Positions 34,695 through 48,547 are shown, numbered from the stretch's first letter. The stretch is DNA of 64,000 nucleotides from Hysterangium stoloniferum (GCA_015178975.1 WHVD01000275.1:1-64000), one strand, 5' to 3'. The notes: generated by a model from the letters alone, not told the origin. A program made the numbers and translations.

Positions 34695-37600
34695 GTAGAT
34701 TGAAACTACAACTTGTCACTCGTTTACCTTATCTGTCAACATGTTTTAATTTCCCCATTCACTTGTTCACAGTTCTACATCGGCATCACATTACTTATCT
34801 TTTACAGAATCGCTTGTGTTGTCAGACATCGTTCTGACTTCCAGATGCAGAGATAAGTCAATGGCTGAAGCTGATCCTGTTTTACTCAGATACACTCATT
34901 TGCCCTGCCCCGATCCTTGCTTTTGTCCTGCCCCTGGTTTGCTTGGCTCCCAATTATTTCCATATTTTCTAGATAGGCTATTTCCCTACTAGTCACCATA
35001 GTGTCGGATTTCCCCCGGCCTCCGGATTTGTGCTCTGTCTGCCAGTTACCTTGACAGTATACTATGGATTCAAGTGTGCAATGTGTTGGTCACCTAGTGC
35101 TTGGTTTTCCTTGCAGATACACCTTCCTAAAACCATTGCTCATAATTCCAAATCGACATCCCCTTGCTTACCCTTGCTATCTGCCTTGTCCTCGGAACTT
35201 TTCTGGTTCCCGGACCTTTCCGAACTTTTCCGAACTTTTGTTTGGACCCTTTTCCGACTGACCCTTTGGTCCATGGCTGTCCCCTGCATGTTCCTTGTCA
35301 TGTCTCTGTTTTCCGACTCATTCTCCGACCATTTTCTGACCTTTCAGACTCTCTCTGCCCTGCTGTATTTTCCTACAATGACTCTCCGGACTTTCCGGGT
35401 TTCCTGGCAGATCGGATTCCGAGTCAGGAAGATTTCACACAACATGTTCTGTCGGTCTTTGCAACCTGGATACACTCCAAACTGCGACTGGCTTTCTGGT
35501 TCCCTTCCAGGACTTTTTCTGGCTCTTTTCAGTTTCTCTGAGGAGCTTTTATTTGTTTCCTTGTGGAACAATCTGGACGTCACCTTGACTAGTATTGGAT
35601 AAGTTGCTTGGTTATTTCTAGGATACCACTGTCTCACCCACTATAAATCCGTTGATTTCTGGGTAATGAGCAGTAACTTTTCCAGAATTCCCGATGCCTC
35701 TTATTTGACTGTCTTGTCTGCTCTGAGTCTTTTCAGGCTTCCATGGCTTTTCTGACACTTGTGGTCTTGATGGCCCTTGTGATCCTCCATGGCCTTTTTA
35801 GGCATCCTCGGCCTTTTTCAGGCACCCATGGTCTTTTCAGACTTTCCTGACCTGAACGGCACCTGTGGCCTCGATGGCCCTTGTGATCCTCTACCGGCAC
35901 CTATAACCTTTTCAGGCACCCATGGTCTTTTCTGGCACCCATGGCCTTTTCCGGCACCCATGGCCTTTCCGGCACCCATGGCCCTTCTGGGGATCTCTGA
36001 CCTTTTCGGCATCTCTTGTCTTTTGGCTTTCAACTCTTTCACTTAATTTTGGATTCCATGGATATTTCCGAACTTTCCGGAATCCTCGGAACCCTTGGAC
36101 CTTTCAGATTCTTCGGATTTCTGGACTTTCTGGGATTTCCGAACTATTTGGATCTTGCCTATTTGTTGAGTTTTCCTTTGCCAAGATCAATTAATGCAGC
36201 CTTTCAGGCATTTTCTTTTGGCCTTCGGGCAACCCTCAGGCCTTTTCAGGCATCCATGGCCTTTTCAGGCACCACTGCCTTCTTTCAGCAATCCTGACCT
36301 CCTTTGGCACCAACCCTTTGACTCAATTTTTAGATTTTCGGATTTTTTTGAACATTCCAAATCTTCGGAGATTTCTGGACTCCGAAAATACATTGAGTTC
36401 TTTTTTTTGCCTTTAATATGACCACCCAGCCACCTCCACGGAAAACCCGACATTTTGTCTAGACGATGGGACGTCTATCCCAAAGAGGGGAGTAACGACT
36501 ATGCCATTGTAAACCTACATGCATAAGTTGAAACCCACTAACCTCTCTCTAGCCACATTATGCATTATCCGTGGATCCCTGTAAATGTTGGAGTAATGAC
36601 TATGCTACAGTAAACCTGCATAAGTGTTACAACCGTGTCGCAACCCTATCGGTCCCCGAGGTTATCGCCACTTATCAACGATTCAAGTTACAATTCAAGT
36701 CACCACATCGGAAACCATTGGCCCCTGAAGCTGACGTATACTTTCATGATGATCAAACTCCGTTTATGCCCACATCAAAATATACTCGTATTATCTGGTT
36801 AAACTTTTGATACATCCTTTTTATTATGTTGATCCGTTCTATCCTATGTTTCACATATGTCTATCTATATTTGTAGTCCTTGAACTATTTCCTTTTACCG
36901 TAATTCCGCTCTCGGTTATCATCGGCCTCCAAACTAATCATAAACTTCCCGTTCCTAGTCAAAGCTTATTGTTAATACCATTTTCCACCTTTCTCCCCGT
37001 TAGTATTTTCTAGATGCCTGTTACTTGTATATGAACCCACTGTAGTTGTAGTTACTAGGCAATCAGAATATCGACTCAGAATACCCTCCTATGCCTTTAG
37101 CGATCTCATACTAAGAATCCCCTCTTCCGCCTTCGCGTGTGCTCACCCCCTTTTGGTCCCCGACCCTTGGGCCAACACTCAACTTAACCTTCTGTTCCGA
37201 TCAGTATCTCACTGAAAAGGAACTTGTTAGGATTAGTCTCCACCCACCCGAAATTTAAGGACACTCAATGGACATTTGCGAGGGTGCAGCATATAAGCTG
37301 AAGCCAAGTCCTTCCGATCGGTCCCTGTCGGCCAACCAACATCAGTCAGTTTCTAGTTCTTAACAATAAGTTGACCCACTAACCTCTCTCTAGCCACACT
37401 ATCCATGGACTCCACACCTTTGGACTCACTTCATCATTCCCTGTCGCCCTATGTCTCTCTTTGCCTTTCTAGCTCTTTGTACCACACTCAACTCTCAGTC
37501 CACTAAGTGGCAGATGAGTCAAGTATCCGTTCTTTCAGCCCCCTGTCCATCATGACCCTTTTGGGTTATTCCTCGGAATCCATGGACCTCAGTGGTAGTA

Positions 37601-38934
37601 ACCTAGACTCCACTGGACCCCCTTTATTCTCCCTGTTGTAAGAGCATTACTTCCTCAGTTCCCATGGACTTCCCCAACTGGTCATTATCCATGGAACTCT
37701 CAGACTCTACAGACCCTTAGATGACTTGTCCTCCAAGTTGTCTTTGCTCTTGGGTTGTTGTTCACTCCTCCAGTTCTGTGGCAATCCTGCTGAGGACTTC
37801 TTTGTCACCAGCACATTCTCGGAGCCCCCGGACTTCCCGGGTCTCACCCAGAGTATTCTCGGAGTCCCCGGTTCTCATATAATATATCGCGGAACCCACG
37901 GACCTCCCAGATCTACACCCTTCACCCCATTTGCAGTTCTATCCAAACTTCTTGATGTCACCATGTATTCTCGGAACCTGTGGACTTCCCTGTCCATCCA
38001 GCATATTTTGGAGCTCTAGGACTTCCCGGTTCTCATCCAGTGTGTTCCCGGAACCTCCAGATTTCCCGGTTCTTGTCCAGGAACCCATGGACAATCCAAT
38101 TCTGTGATATACAAACCATTCAAAGTTTTGGACAAGTCCTGCTTGCCATCGGAATATCCGTGGCTTTTCCCCATGGTTGTTCCTTGTGATTTAAGGTTGA
38201 CCTACCCTCAGAACCCCTGTGGCTTTTCCACAACATCTGGTTCCTTCAGGTTTTTGTGTCTTGGGCACTTACCCTGCCTGTGGACACTGCGACCTTTGAC
38301 CACTCTCACTCTGCCATGCCCCTTTGCCTTTGGGCAACTCCTGGTCCATTGTGACATCTCTGGATGTTTTCATCACCTGTCTCCTACCTCTCGGAACCCC
38401 CGGACCCCTCAGACCTTCCGAACTATGCTCTGGACTTTTCCAGACTTTCAGCCCTTGTTGGATTTCTCGACATTTTGGATTTTGGACCTTTTCAGAGGTT
38501 TCAACTTACTTTCAAGTATCCAGTATGTCTACAATATCCTCCAAGACCCCTGGCCTTTCCATGTGCCATCCCGCTTCCCGGGATTTATTTTCCCACAGGT
38601 TTGTGCACTAGTGAGCACCTTGTTTTGAGGTGTGCACATGGCCAACAGCCTGGGCTCTGCCCAGACTCCTGCTATCACTCTGTGCTTCTGTCACTTGGTC
38701 AGTTTCCTGGACCTTTCCATGGACCCATCACTTTTTGTGTGGGTTCTCTGTCCTGCCTCTGTACTCCATCTCTACTTCCGCCACTATCTGTCTTCAAGAG
38801 CTGTCTGTACCATCACTTGCTCTTGGTCAAATTTTCCCTCCCAGATCATACAACTCATTGACACATACATGTAACCAACAAACATATCATGTTCCTATGG
38901 CCTCTATGGGACTTCGGCCTTAAGGGGAGGGTAC
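34695..38934 (+). other. Internal region of the LARD-like element, non-coding
   Basis: Long ORFs (up to 190 codons, e.g. 35030-35602) are rich in Phe, Leu, Pro and Ser with no motif and no codon pattern; they come from the TTCCGG/CCTTTT-rich sequence. Two AACCTCTCTCTAGCCACA words (36,540 and 37,380) and a copy of the LTR word GCAGCcTATAAGCTGAAGCC (about 37,285) show internal duplication. A minisatellite of GGCACCCATGGCCTTTT lies at 35,760-36,290. Confidence 0.65.
35760..36290 (+). repeat. Minisatellite in the LARD-like element
   Basis: GGCACCCATGGcCTTTTC and short forms recur about ten times in two blocks (35,770-35,990 and 36,225-36,290). Confidence 0.7.
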
Positions 38935-40032
38935 TGTCAGGAACTGAAAAGCCCGCCAGCCTCCACGCACCCGGACCCCATCCTACATGCTCCCGACCCT
39001 CTATATTGTATAGTAACAACTGGAGTTGCCACCGGAGCCCGCACGTTAACTTGTTTATGCCTGACTCTCTGTACGCACCCCACCTGTCTGCACCTAACTC
39101 TCTATGTCTCATACACCAGTCCTTGGACTCCACCGGACTCTGGACTCCACTCTATATGTATACACCCGACACTCTGTGTCTTATGTACAAGTCACCGGAC
39201 TCTGACCGGACTCCCGGAACCCCTCTAACAGAGCATAGAACCCTGCTCCTATTATGATCTGTCTCTGCATCTCACACACCAGTCATCAGAAAACCCACCG
39301 GACTCCACCGGACCTCCTGCACATCAAGCCTGTCTATACCCGACACTATCTTTTGCATCAAGTCACCGGACTCTGACCGGACTTCCGGAACTCCTCTAAC
39401 TGAGCCCCGCTCCAGTAATGGTTAAATGATCCATCATGATTCGTTCTCTGCTCCAGTTATGGTTAAATGATCTGTCATGATTTGTTCTCCGCTCCCGTTC
39501 CGTTCCATCCCTAATTCCCTTTAGTATTTACTTGTTTTGTTTTATGTTTAATAGTTCTGCCTCTCATTAATACTGGATTTGGTATTATTACATTTCACAG
39601 TCTATATAAGTCTGCTATATTCATGTACTTAGAATCCAGTTTCAATCTTGAACTAGTTTTCCCCCAAACAAGTTTGATCCTTGAACAGTCTCTATCCTCT
39701 TGTCTGTCTGCACGCTCAATTCCTGGAACTCCCACGGGAACTCCGGAATCTATATCTTCCTGTATGCATTCTGTCAGCTCGAAATATGGACAGCCGAATG
39801 AGTGTATGAGGGTGCAGCCTATAAGCTGAAGCCAAGTCCATCTCAGTCGTTCACCATAACTTTCTGGTAATTATTCTGATATCACCATTCCTTGTACTAA
39901 TATCCCAGAGCTTTCCCGGGACCTATTACCCGGGGAGTCCATGGGACAATTCCCGGAAGCAAGTGTGTGTTCGGAATAGTTACCGGAAACCTCTGTGGGA
40001 CTTTCCGTGGAGCTTTGTTCGGAAACTTAACA
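38935..40032 (+). repeat. 3' LTR of the LARD-like element
   Basis: 1098 bp, 39 bp longer than the left LTR, mostly because ATGGTTAAATGATC...ATGATT.GTTCTC.GCTCC is duplicated in tandem at 39,410-39,490. The ends are the same as in the left LTR. Confidence 0.85.
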
Positions 40033-40500
40033 CATATTTAGTAGAGGGTAAGCCCTTCCGGCTGTTTCAGTGCGGTATGAGCTTCATCTAGTACATTGCC
40101 AATAGGATGTGAGTATGTCTCCTCCATTTTGCATATACTAGCTTATTGTTAGGATACACACACAGGCCGGGCTTCCGGAGAAACCCGCGGGATATCCGGT
40201 AGGACTTGGCTTCAGCTTATAGGCTGCGCCCTCGCTAGATCGTGTTGTCCAATTTCAAACGGATGGATGGGGATCCCGGGGCGTCCAGGCAGGGTTTGTG
40301 GGTCGTAGGTCGTAAGTCGGAGGTCGTGGGTCATAGGTCAGGGGTCGTGGGTCATGAGTCGAGTTGGTTGAGAGGTAGATGTGCCGGAGCCCGTGGGCTC
40401 CGACTAGTGCGGGCAATGTGAAGTGAGTAAGGTTTTAGAGCGGAAAATATTATTAGATTACTGGGGGGAATCTAAGCTAATTTTCTGACTGGATTGTATG
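40033..40500. repeat. Spacer with inverted LTR fragment and GGTCGTGG array
   Basis: GACTTGGCTTCAGCTTATAG at 40,206 is the reverse complement of a word inside the LARD LTR. At 40,303-40,362 a GGTCGTRGGTCATAG-like 8-9 bp unit repeats about seven times. No gene. Confidence 0.65.
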
Positions 40501-41131
40501 TGTGAGAGGTATGGGGAAATACACTCAGGAAATATAGTCGGATGTGCTCTTACTATATTTCCTTTATTATTTCTATTTTCTCTCTTTCATTATACCTATA
40601 ATTAGTTCGACGACCTATGTATGCGGTACATCGACTCTTGTGGGCGCACACACACCAGACTTATGTATTCTAGCGCCGGTAGTTTAGAACTCAGACACTT
40701 TTTACACCGCAACCACAACTTACCCAGACACCCGTTAGTGTTCTGTAAGTTGTGATTGGTGTATCATCTCGACCGTCACAGACAGGCTTTAGCTACTCAT
40801 TCAAACTGAGTTTCGAACTGTATCAGTCGAAACTCAATCCCTATCTCAACTCGCGTGGACTACATCCACGCTACTCTATTATTCAACTCTCTAACTACTC
40901 TACTTGCACTTGAGCATTTATCCAGAATCGTACTTAACCAGTCGATTCTGCTTATTCGTTCTAGCTATCTACCTTACTTTAGATAGCTATTTCTCTCTAC
41001 CGTATTGAACTACATAGTCAATATGCGTTCGGTCCATATTAGACTTAGACAGTCAATACATAGTGGTATCATACTTCAACGGTCGATATTCTTCGTATAT
41101 AGAATGGTTAGAACTTCTATCACTCTTCACA
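40501..41131 (+). repeat. 5' LTR of the chromovirus
   Basis: TGTGAGAGG...CTCTTCACA, 631 bp. Aligned by eye with the right LTR it has about 21 substitutions and no gap, about 3.3 percent; some 17 are transitions. Confidence 0.93.
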
Positions 41132-41132
41132 G

Positions 41133-41148
41133 TGGTGATCCGAGCCGG
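41133..41148 (+). other. Primer binding site of the chromovirus
   Basis: TGGTGATCCGAGCCGG starts one base after the LTR; TGG matches the CCA end of a tRNA. The tRNA species was not determined. Confidence 0.7.
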
Positions 41149-41210
41149 ACCACTCTTTCCCTACGAAGAAAAAAAACATTTATTTTAACTATCAAATTCT
41201 AAACACGTAA

Positions 41211-43560
41211 ATGACCACTGGCAAGAACCAAACGCCGAGATCCTCTGTGACCCCGAGTAGTTCAAAACCTCGTCAAAAACCAGCTCCTCCCGGAAGTCCC
41301 GTCGAAGCAGTAGCTGGACCGTCAACGGATGCCCCTCCAAGTCCACGAGAAGAACATCCATCAACTGAGCAGTTGAATGCCCCTGGAGCTAAGGTTGAAA
41401 TTACCCATGCTTCTGAACCCGTTCTCTCGTTCCCGCCTAAACAGGTCATCCTTAAGCAATTCTATAGGGGTCATATGATTTACGCCCAGCCCATCGACTT
41501 ACAATGGGATGCGTACTATGCCGATCAGATTTCTACGGATCGGGTTACTCCCTTTGTGGAGTAGTACAATTTGGACTACCCCCTTTTACCGGTGACTGTA
41601 GCAGTCTGGTTAGGTCGTTATCAGGCTATTTTATCGGCGCAGGATTTATTCTTATGACCTGGAACCCTTGAGGACTTGACTCACTCAATTCCTGAATGGT
41701 CGAGTGAAGTTACCTCTGTTATGGAAGGAGGGAGGACGGTTCTTAAACAGGAGGTGTTCTCCTCATTCCTCGACGCGCTCTGCACGCACGATGACACATT
41801 ACAGATCCTTCACGTCCTACTCGGTGGGGATCATATCATCCCCAAAGTCAACTACCAGTATATTTACATTCGGATGCTGGAGGAGTCTCTTAATGGGATT
41901 ACTCGGAATTCTTCGTTTGCGTATTTCACTTTAAGGGGTCGGTTAAGGCGAAATCAGAGAAGACTCGATAAGATGGTTTTGGAAGTGCTTTACCCTTATG
42001 GTGATTCCATCCAGGTACCCGATTCGCCCATCTCCACAACAAGTTCGTTTGTTCGCACCCTGAATGGCTCTCCCGACACTCGTTTCCTTCATTCGCTCAA
42101 TCGTCCCATTATTCTGCAAGACTTCCCATCTGACATGAGGATGCAGGTGGCGGAACGTCTTCAGGAAAAAGGAATGGAAATATGCATCCCCCTCTACCAG
42201 CCTCAACCTCGTCGACCTTTGAATACGGTCGAAATCGAAAGAGGGATCGCGACGGAACCTAGCCCTACCCCCCATCAGGAAAATCACCGGTCTCGCATCG
42301 CATTCGAACGAATCCCCGGCAATACGAACATGGGTGATGAACCAACTACGACTAGATATCGATCAGTCGCCAACAGGGGTCAACCGTCTTTCTCCACTGC
42401 ATTCACCGAGGGTATAGCTGGTCAGGTTGCTGGTCGAGGATCGCTGAATCCAGTCGATCCTCGCCATTCCCTGCCGATCTCCTCCAACCCTTTTTTGCCA
42501 TCAGGAGGACCTCCTAGTAATTCATCTGGGAGTTCTAGTACCTCAAGCTATGGAGGGAATTCGGGACGTGGGGGCGTCACAGTAGAGTACCTAACTCTCC
42601 CTTTCGAACTCCGATGCAACCTCGAGCCAGCACGCCTATCGATGACTTACCTAAGGATAAAAGGATCGCTCTTAACACCAACAACATCAAGATCAAATGG
42701 TCAGACCTTCCCGAATACGATGGGACTCAATCCAAGGCATTGGATTACATCATGGATATTATGAGCCTCTTGGAGATCTCTGACTCCATGAGTACATTGT
42801 TGGGAGTCGCTCTGCAAAGACGATTCACCGGCGGTGCTAAGATCTGGTGGAGCACCTTAGACCGTGAACATCACACTGAGTTTAGTCGATCTCATGGATC
42901 GTTTCTTTGGGGCATCGTAGAAGGATTACTTGGAACCCATTGGCACGAATCCTTGGCTCTAGAATGGGAAGCCATGAAATTTCGACAGGCCGGTCACAAT
43001 CATGAGACACCCGTTCATTACATTCAGCGAAGGGTCAAGCTTTATCGATTCTTGTATGGGTTCCACCAAAACCGGAAGGACGAAACGCACAGACTTATCC
43101 TGACACTGCCCACGGAATTGCTTTATCTTCTACAGGGACAACCTATCGACGACATCATGAGCCTACAGACTTACGCGAACAATTTACAAGAGGCTCTGAT
43201 TAATGCTTGGGTTCAAACACATCGAGAACATTATTGGTTTCAGAAACCCAGAGTCATGATCGCCGAGCAAGATGAGTCGGATCCCTGGCATGAGGAGGAG
43301 CACTCTGGAAAAATCGACCCCACTAATCAAGGCCACGTCCTCCTCGGTGAACTCGAGGATAACACCACCTCTAGGAGATCGAACGCTAAACAGGGTAAGA
43401 AACACGGCAAGTTCTTTTTCGAACGGAGTGACAAGAAAAGCATCGCCAAACCTCCGAAGGAGTGTTGGATTTGTGGGAGTTTAGAGCATTTCAAGATCGA
43501 CTGCCCCCATGCGGGCAGGATGTCGCACTATGTCTCTATTAACAAGTGCTCTGCACAGAA
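41211..43560 (+). pseudogene. Chromovirus Gag, two stops and a frame change
   Basis: Start at 41211 (MTTGKNQTPRSSV). The frame is broken by TAG at 41562 and TGA at 41655, runs open to about 42,600, then continues in another frame: WSDLPEYDGTQSKALDYIMD, RRFTGGAKIWWSTLD (capsid-type helices) and the CCHC knuckle CWICGSLEHFKIDC at about 43,464. A Gly/Ser-rich linker precedes the frame change. Gag would form the particle and bind RNA. Confidence 0.75.
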
Positions 43561-46500
43561 CCCAATGGAGGAGGCGGAGGATCAAAGGGCTTATGAAACG
43601 GTTTATGGATTAAGTGTACAGGGACAAGTACATAACATTGATGAGGAATCGATTTTCATTTCTGTCTACCTTCCTCAGCCAGAGGACAACATCGTTTCAG
43701 ACGTGAAAGTGTCCTCGAATGAGAACGAGACATCGCAAGTTTATGTTTCTATATCAGACCATGATTTTCTCGAGAAAGGAGACTGGCTAGACGCTCATCG
43801 TCAGAACCGTGAAGGTCTGACTGAGACAAGAGTTTTATCGCGACCTGAACCTCCCACCATTGAGGAAATCGTCGACGAGGACGCATTTGCGAACCGATCT
43901 AAGGAAATAAGTCAAACCTACGTTATAGAAGACCCCTCTGAGTCCGAGGGATCGGAGGAGGAGAGCTTCCCCTTCAACCCAGGGCAATTACCTGACTTAA
44001 TTCCTTGCGATGAGTCAGACTCTGAAGCGGACGACTCTATTTTGAACGCTCCCAAAGTACCTAACGGTAGACGTATCAGGAGGGACATCAAACTGGCTGC
44101 AAGAAAAGAAAGCAAAAGACCTAGAATTCAATACCCCCAATCCAGTCGACTTATGAAAGAGGATTCGACTATTATCTATCACAGAAGGGACCCTCCGGGT
44201 GGATATTCCAGTATTGGGATTTCAGCATTACACGTCTACAGACGCGTAGGGAATTCAGAAGCCTCAAATCCTATTAAAATCAGGCTGGACGCCGGAGCTG
44301 ACCTCTCCTTAATCTCGGAGGATTTATATAAGGAACTAGAGGACCGCCCTAAACTCAAGCAAGGACTCAAGCTGCACCTCATACAACTTACCGGTAATGC
44401 CAAAGTATTAGGATACGTCAACGTCCCCATTTATCTCGAGGACGACACCAGTATACTCCTCAAATTTACCGCCGAGACGTACGTTGTCCGAGGTATGACC
44501 GTCCCGATCCTTCTTGGAGAAGACTTTCACATGAATTATGAGATTGGGACACTGCGAGACCAACCGCTGGGTTCCAGATTGATTTTGCCTGGGAGAGCAG
44601 GATCTATTCCAGCCAGCTCTTCCAAGGAGCCGCAGCCTTTAACCTTTTCGATTAGCAAGATCCCCTTTGAGGAATTAGCCGATGACCCGTCTGAATTGAC
44701 TTCCAAACCAGACAAAGGAGTACGTGCTGAAAGAGTCGCACGGGCCTTCCAAGATTGTACTATAGAACTGGAATCAGCTCGATTAGTACCGATCTTTGTA
44801 GGAGATCTTATTGGTGACCAATGGATAGTCGAGGGAGTTGTCTTACAGAACAACAATGGGAGTATACTAGCTGCTCCCACCACTGCCATCTCTAGGGAAT
44901 GTGCCACGATACCTCTCGCTAATTCCTCTCTGACGCCAAGAATCATCAGACAAGGGGAAACCGTTGGATTAATTCACGATGCAAACAAATGGGCCCAGAC
45001 TCCTAGATCTTCGACTGAGAGGGCATTGATGCAGTCGACGGCAACCAAGATCACTCATCTCGTCGAAAGTCTATCAAGAATAGAAGAGGAATGTCTCCTT
45101 AATCCTCAATCTTCCGGGCTGCCCCTGGAATGGGAACTCGCAGACAATTTCGATCTGGCAGGCCCCAAAACATCAGAAGTTGCCACCACGGAAACGCTTC
45201 GCGCGGAAGATCTGCATAAGCTAGTTAATTTAGGTCCTGATATCCCTACCGACGTCTCCCCCCGCTTGGAGTCAGTATTAACTAAGAACGTCCTAGCTTT
45301 TGGAGTAGACGGGCATTTAGGACAAGTAGATGTCAAGGTCAATGTTCCCTTAAAAGATGGCGCACAACCTATTTCAATGTCAATGTTTCCAACCTCCCCG
45401 GCTAATAGGAAAGTCATTGACAAACAAATGGACACTTGGTTCCAACAGGGAGTGATTGAACCATCCAAGAGTCCTTGGGGGGCGCCAGCCTTTGTCGTCT
45501 ATCGCAATGGGAAACCACGAGTAGTAATTGACTATAGAAGGTTGAACAGCCTAACGGTTTCCGATGAATTTCCGCTGCCGCGTCAATCGGAAATCATGCA
45601 GGCGCTCTCGGGATCCAACATCTTATCTTCTTTCGATGCACTAGCTGGTTTTACCCAACTTGAAATGTTAGAGGAAGATAAGCCGAAGACAGCCTTCAGA
45701 TCCCATCGAGGACTGTGGCAATTCAGGAGAATGCCCTTTGGACTTCGTAATGGACCTTCTATATTTCAAAAGGTTATGCAAACCGTACTTGCACCCTACT
45801 TATGGATATTCTGCCTAGTTTATATTGACGACATTGTGATCTTTTCTAAGACATGGGACGATCATCTAGAGCATTTGGACCAGGTCCTACAAGCCATCAT
45901 TGCAGTGGGAATCACTCTCTCGCCCAAAAAGTGCTACGTGGGGTACAATTCGATTCTACTACTAGGACATAAGGTGTCTAGACTTGGCTTTTCGACCCAT
46001 CAAGAAAAGGTCGCTACTATATTGGAATTAGCCACGCCTTCTAAGATAGCAGACCTTCAACGTTTTCTCGGAATGGTTCTGTACTTCTCTGCTTACATAC
46101 CATTCTACTCCTGGACGGTTGCTCCACTTTTCAACCTCTTAAAGAAAGGAGTTCGTTGGCATTGGGATTCAGAACACACCCGAGCTTTTGAAGACATCAA
46201 AGTTGTGTTGAGTTCGGCTCCAGTACTTGGACACCCTGCGAGTGGTATGCCTTATAGGTTATACACAGACGCTTTGGACTTCGCACTGGGATGTTGCCTC
46301 CAGCAAATACAAAAAATGACGCTTAAGGACCTAAAGGATACGAAAATTTATGCCCAAGCAAGGACAGCTTTTGATCAATCACGAGACGTCCCCATTTTTG
46401 TTACTCGTTATAAAACCAAGGAGCCGGAATTCACCTGGACGGATTCCTGGGCCACAGATTTTGATGACACCAGTGTTACAGTCGAACATGTTATCGCCTA

Positions 46501-48547
46501 TTGGAGCCGTACGCTCAAGAAAGCGGAATGTAACTACTCAGCCACAGAGTGAGAAGTGTTAGCTGCTAAAGAAGGATTGGTCCATTTCCAGCCCTTTATC
46601 GAGGGAGAACATATCCTTTTGATCACTGACCACGCAGCGTTACAATGGGCCAGATCTTATGAGAATACTAATCGTAGACTGGCTGCATGGGGGGCGGTAT
46701 ACGCTGCATACCCCGGTCTGGAAATCCTACATAGAGCAGGGCGGATACACAGCAATGTTGACCCATTATCTAGACTTCCTCGAGTACCTGACTGTGCTAG
46801 CCCTGCGAGAGACAATCTCTTACCAATCATAGCAGATTCTTATAACCGGAACGACAAAGAGACGTTATGGGAAAACAAACCAGCGGAAAAGGCCATCTTT
46901 CTCACTCATCACGAGTTAGTTGAACCTGTCGGAACCGTCGAAGAGGTCCCCCAAATGAAATGGGACTTGCACAACCTTCCCAGAAATGATGAGACTGACG
47001 AGGCGGATTTTACTCTCTCGAATCCACAATTACTTATAGAGATTGATGAGAATTACGCTAAGGAACTTCGCGACGGATACCAGAAAGATCCCGCTTTCAG
47101 GAATTATTACGCCACAGATCCCATTTCTCCAAACATGGTAGCCACTCCTTTGCATTATTTTATCGGCAAGAATAAGCTATTGTTCTTTCGAGATTCGGAC
47201 TGGAAAAGTCGAATCTGCGTTCCTAGCAGCATGACGACAACCATACTCAAGCTGATACACGATAATCCTTTCGAAGGAGCTCATGCAGGCGGCCACAGGC
47301 TCTTTAATCTGATGAAAGACCGTTTCTTCTGGCCGAGGATGTTGCAGGACTGCGTGGTGTACGCTCGCAGCTGCGACATATGCCAGAAAACTAAAATGGA
47401 TCATTCCGCTTGACAAGGAGCCCTTCGACCCGCAGATGTACCCCTCAGGCCATTTGAGGTTGTCTCAATGGACCTGATTACCAGATTGGCTCCTTCTACA
47501 GAGGGTAGTTATTCCACCATCTTCGTCGCCGTGAATAAACTCATGCGCTTCTTGATCTGTGAACCCACCACTTCAGATCTATCTGCAGAAGGATTCGCGC
47601 AAATCTTCATGAATAAAGTAGCCGCTCCTTTCGGCCTGCCTTCAAGGATAATCTGTGATCGAGACAAAAGGTGGACCTGTTGGTTTTGGAGAGAAGTCTG
47701 CAAAGTATACGGAAGTGCCCTTGCAGTATCCTCGTCCCACCATCCTCAGACAGATGGTCAAATGGAGAACGCTAATGCTATTGTGGAGCAAATGCTCAGA
47801 GCGTACTGCGCCTCTTCGAAGGAGGAATGGTCTAAATGGACTCAAGTAGTGGCTCATACCTACAATTCGACGGTTCAAAGCTCAACAAGCTATGTGCCAG
47901 CCTTTTTGCTGATGGGCTACTTACCAAGAGGAATGTCTAGCTGTCTAGGAGGGGATGACCCTGTGGTTCCCAGAGAATTATCAGATAGCCCTGTAGCCGA
48001 CCAATGGATCTCAGAATTGGAAAATCACCGACAAGCGGCATGGGATTCGATTGCGCGAGCACAAGAGACCCAAGCTCGCAGTTACAACAAGGGATGGAGA
48101 TTAGTGGAGGATATCTCAGAGGGAGATTATGTTCTGATCAATCCCCATTCTCTTGAGCTCGTCGAGGCCAAGGGACCCGGAAGAAAACTTATACAAAGAC
48201 GGATAGGGCCGTTTGAGGTCTTGGAAAAGATCAATCCTCAAGTCTTCCGCATCCCCTCGGAATATCAATTACATCCAGTGATTAATCAAGACCATCTTAA
48301 AAAGTACCACCTCTCCCCTAAGGAATTCAGATCGAGGGAGCTACTCGAGAACCCTCGAGAACTCAATCGTAACAACGAGGAGTATGAAGTAGAAGCTATA
48401 GTAGGGCACAAAAAGCATCGCAATCGACTCCTTTTCCAAGTTCGATGGAAAGGATATGGACCGGAGGAGGACACTTGGTTAAATGGCAATGACCTTCGTA
48501 ACGCTCCCACTCTTCTTAGAGCTTACAAGACTATTTATCGAATTTAA
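43561..48547 (+). pseudogene. Chromovirus Pol with chromodomain, two in-frame TGA
   Basis: One frame from 42614 to 48547, broken by TGA at 46550 (RNase H) and 47411 (after the integrase zinc finger). In order: aspartic protease (KIRLDAGADLSLI, about 44,280; DAGA instead of the usual D(S/T)GA); reverse transcriptase (VVIDYRRLNSLT, RMPFGLRNGPSIFQ, YIDD at 45821-45832); RNase H (YRLYTDALDFALG, VIAYWSRTLKKAECNYSATE, TDHAALQW); integrase HHCC finger (H...H, CDICQKTK) and DDE core (MDLITR, CDRDKR, HHPQTDGQMEN); chromodomain (VEAIVGHKKHRNRLLFQVRW, KGYGPEEDTW, about 48,380-48,500). Chromodomains guide insertion to chromatin. All catalytic positions except the protease serine/threonine survive. Confidence 0.92.

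Larger units (their letters stand above)
33631..40037 (+). mobile_element. Large non-autonomous LTR retrotransposon (LARD-like), complete ends
   Basis: The five-base target duplication CATAT lies at 33631-33635 and 40033-40037. LTRs 33636-34694 and 38935-40032 both start TGTCAGGAAC and end CTTAACA. The 4.2-kb inside carries a polypurine tract (TTAAGGGGAGGGTAC) directly before the right LTR. No frame shows protease, reverse transcriptase, RNase H or integrase motifs. Length 6.4 kb; it must have moved with proteins of another element. A third, truncated LTR lies at 19849. Confidence 0.85.

Noticed and set aside
35030-35602. 190-codon ORF in the LARD-like element
   Set aside because: Phe/Leu/Ser/Pro-rich, no motif, overlapped by other open frames; typical of TTC/CCG-rich sequence.
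33631-40037. Two solo LTRs of independent insertions instead of one element
   Set aside because: Matching CATAT on the outer sides only and a polypurine tract on the inner side of the right LTR show one insertion.
42580-42664. Programmed frameshift between Gag and the rest of the chromovirus
   Set aside because: No slippery heptamer seen, the change falls inside Gag before the capsid part, and other frame damage is present; simple mutation is likelier.
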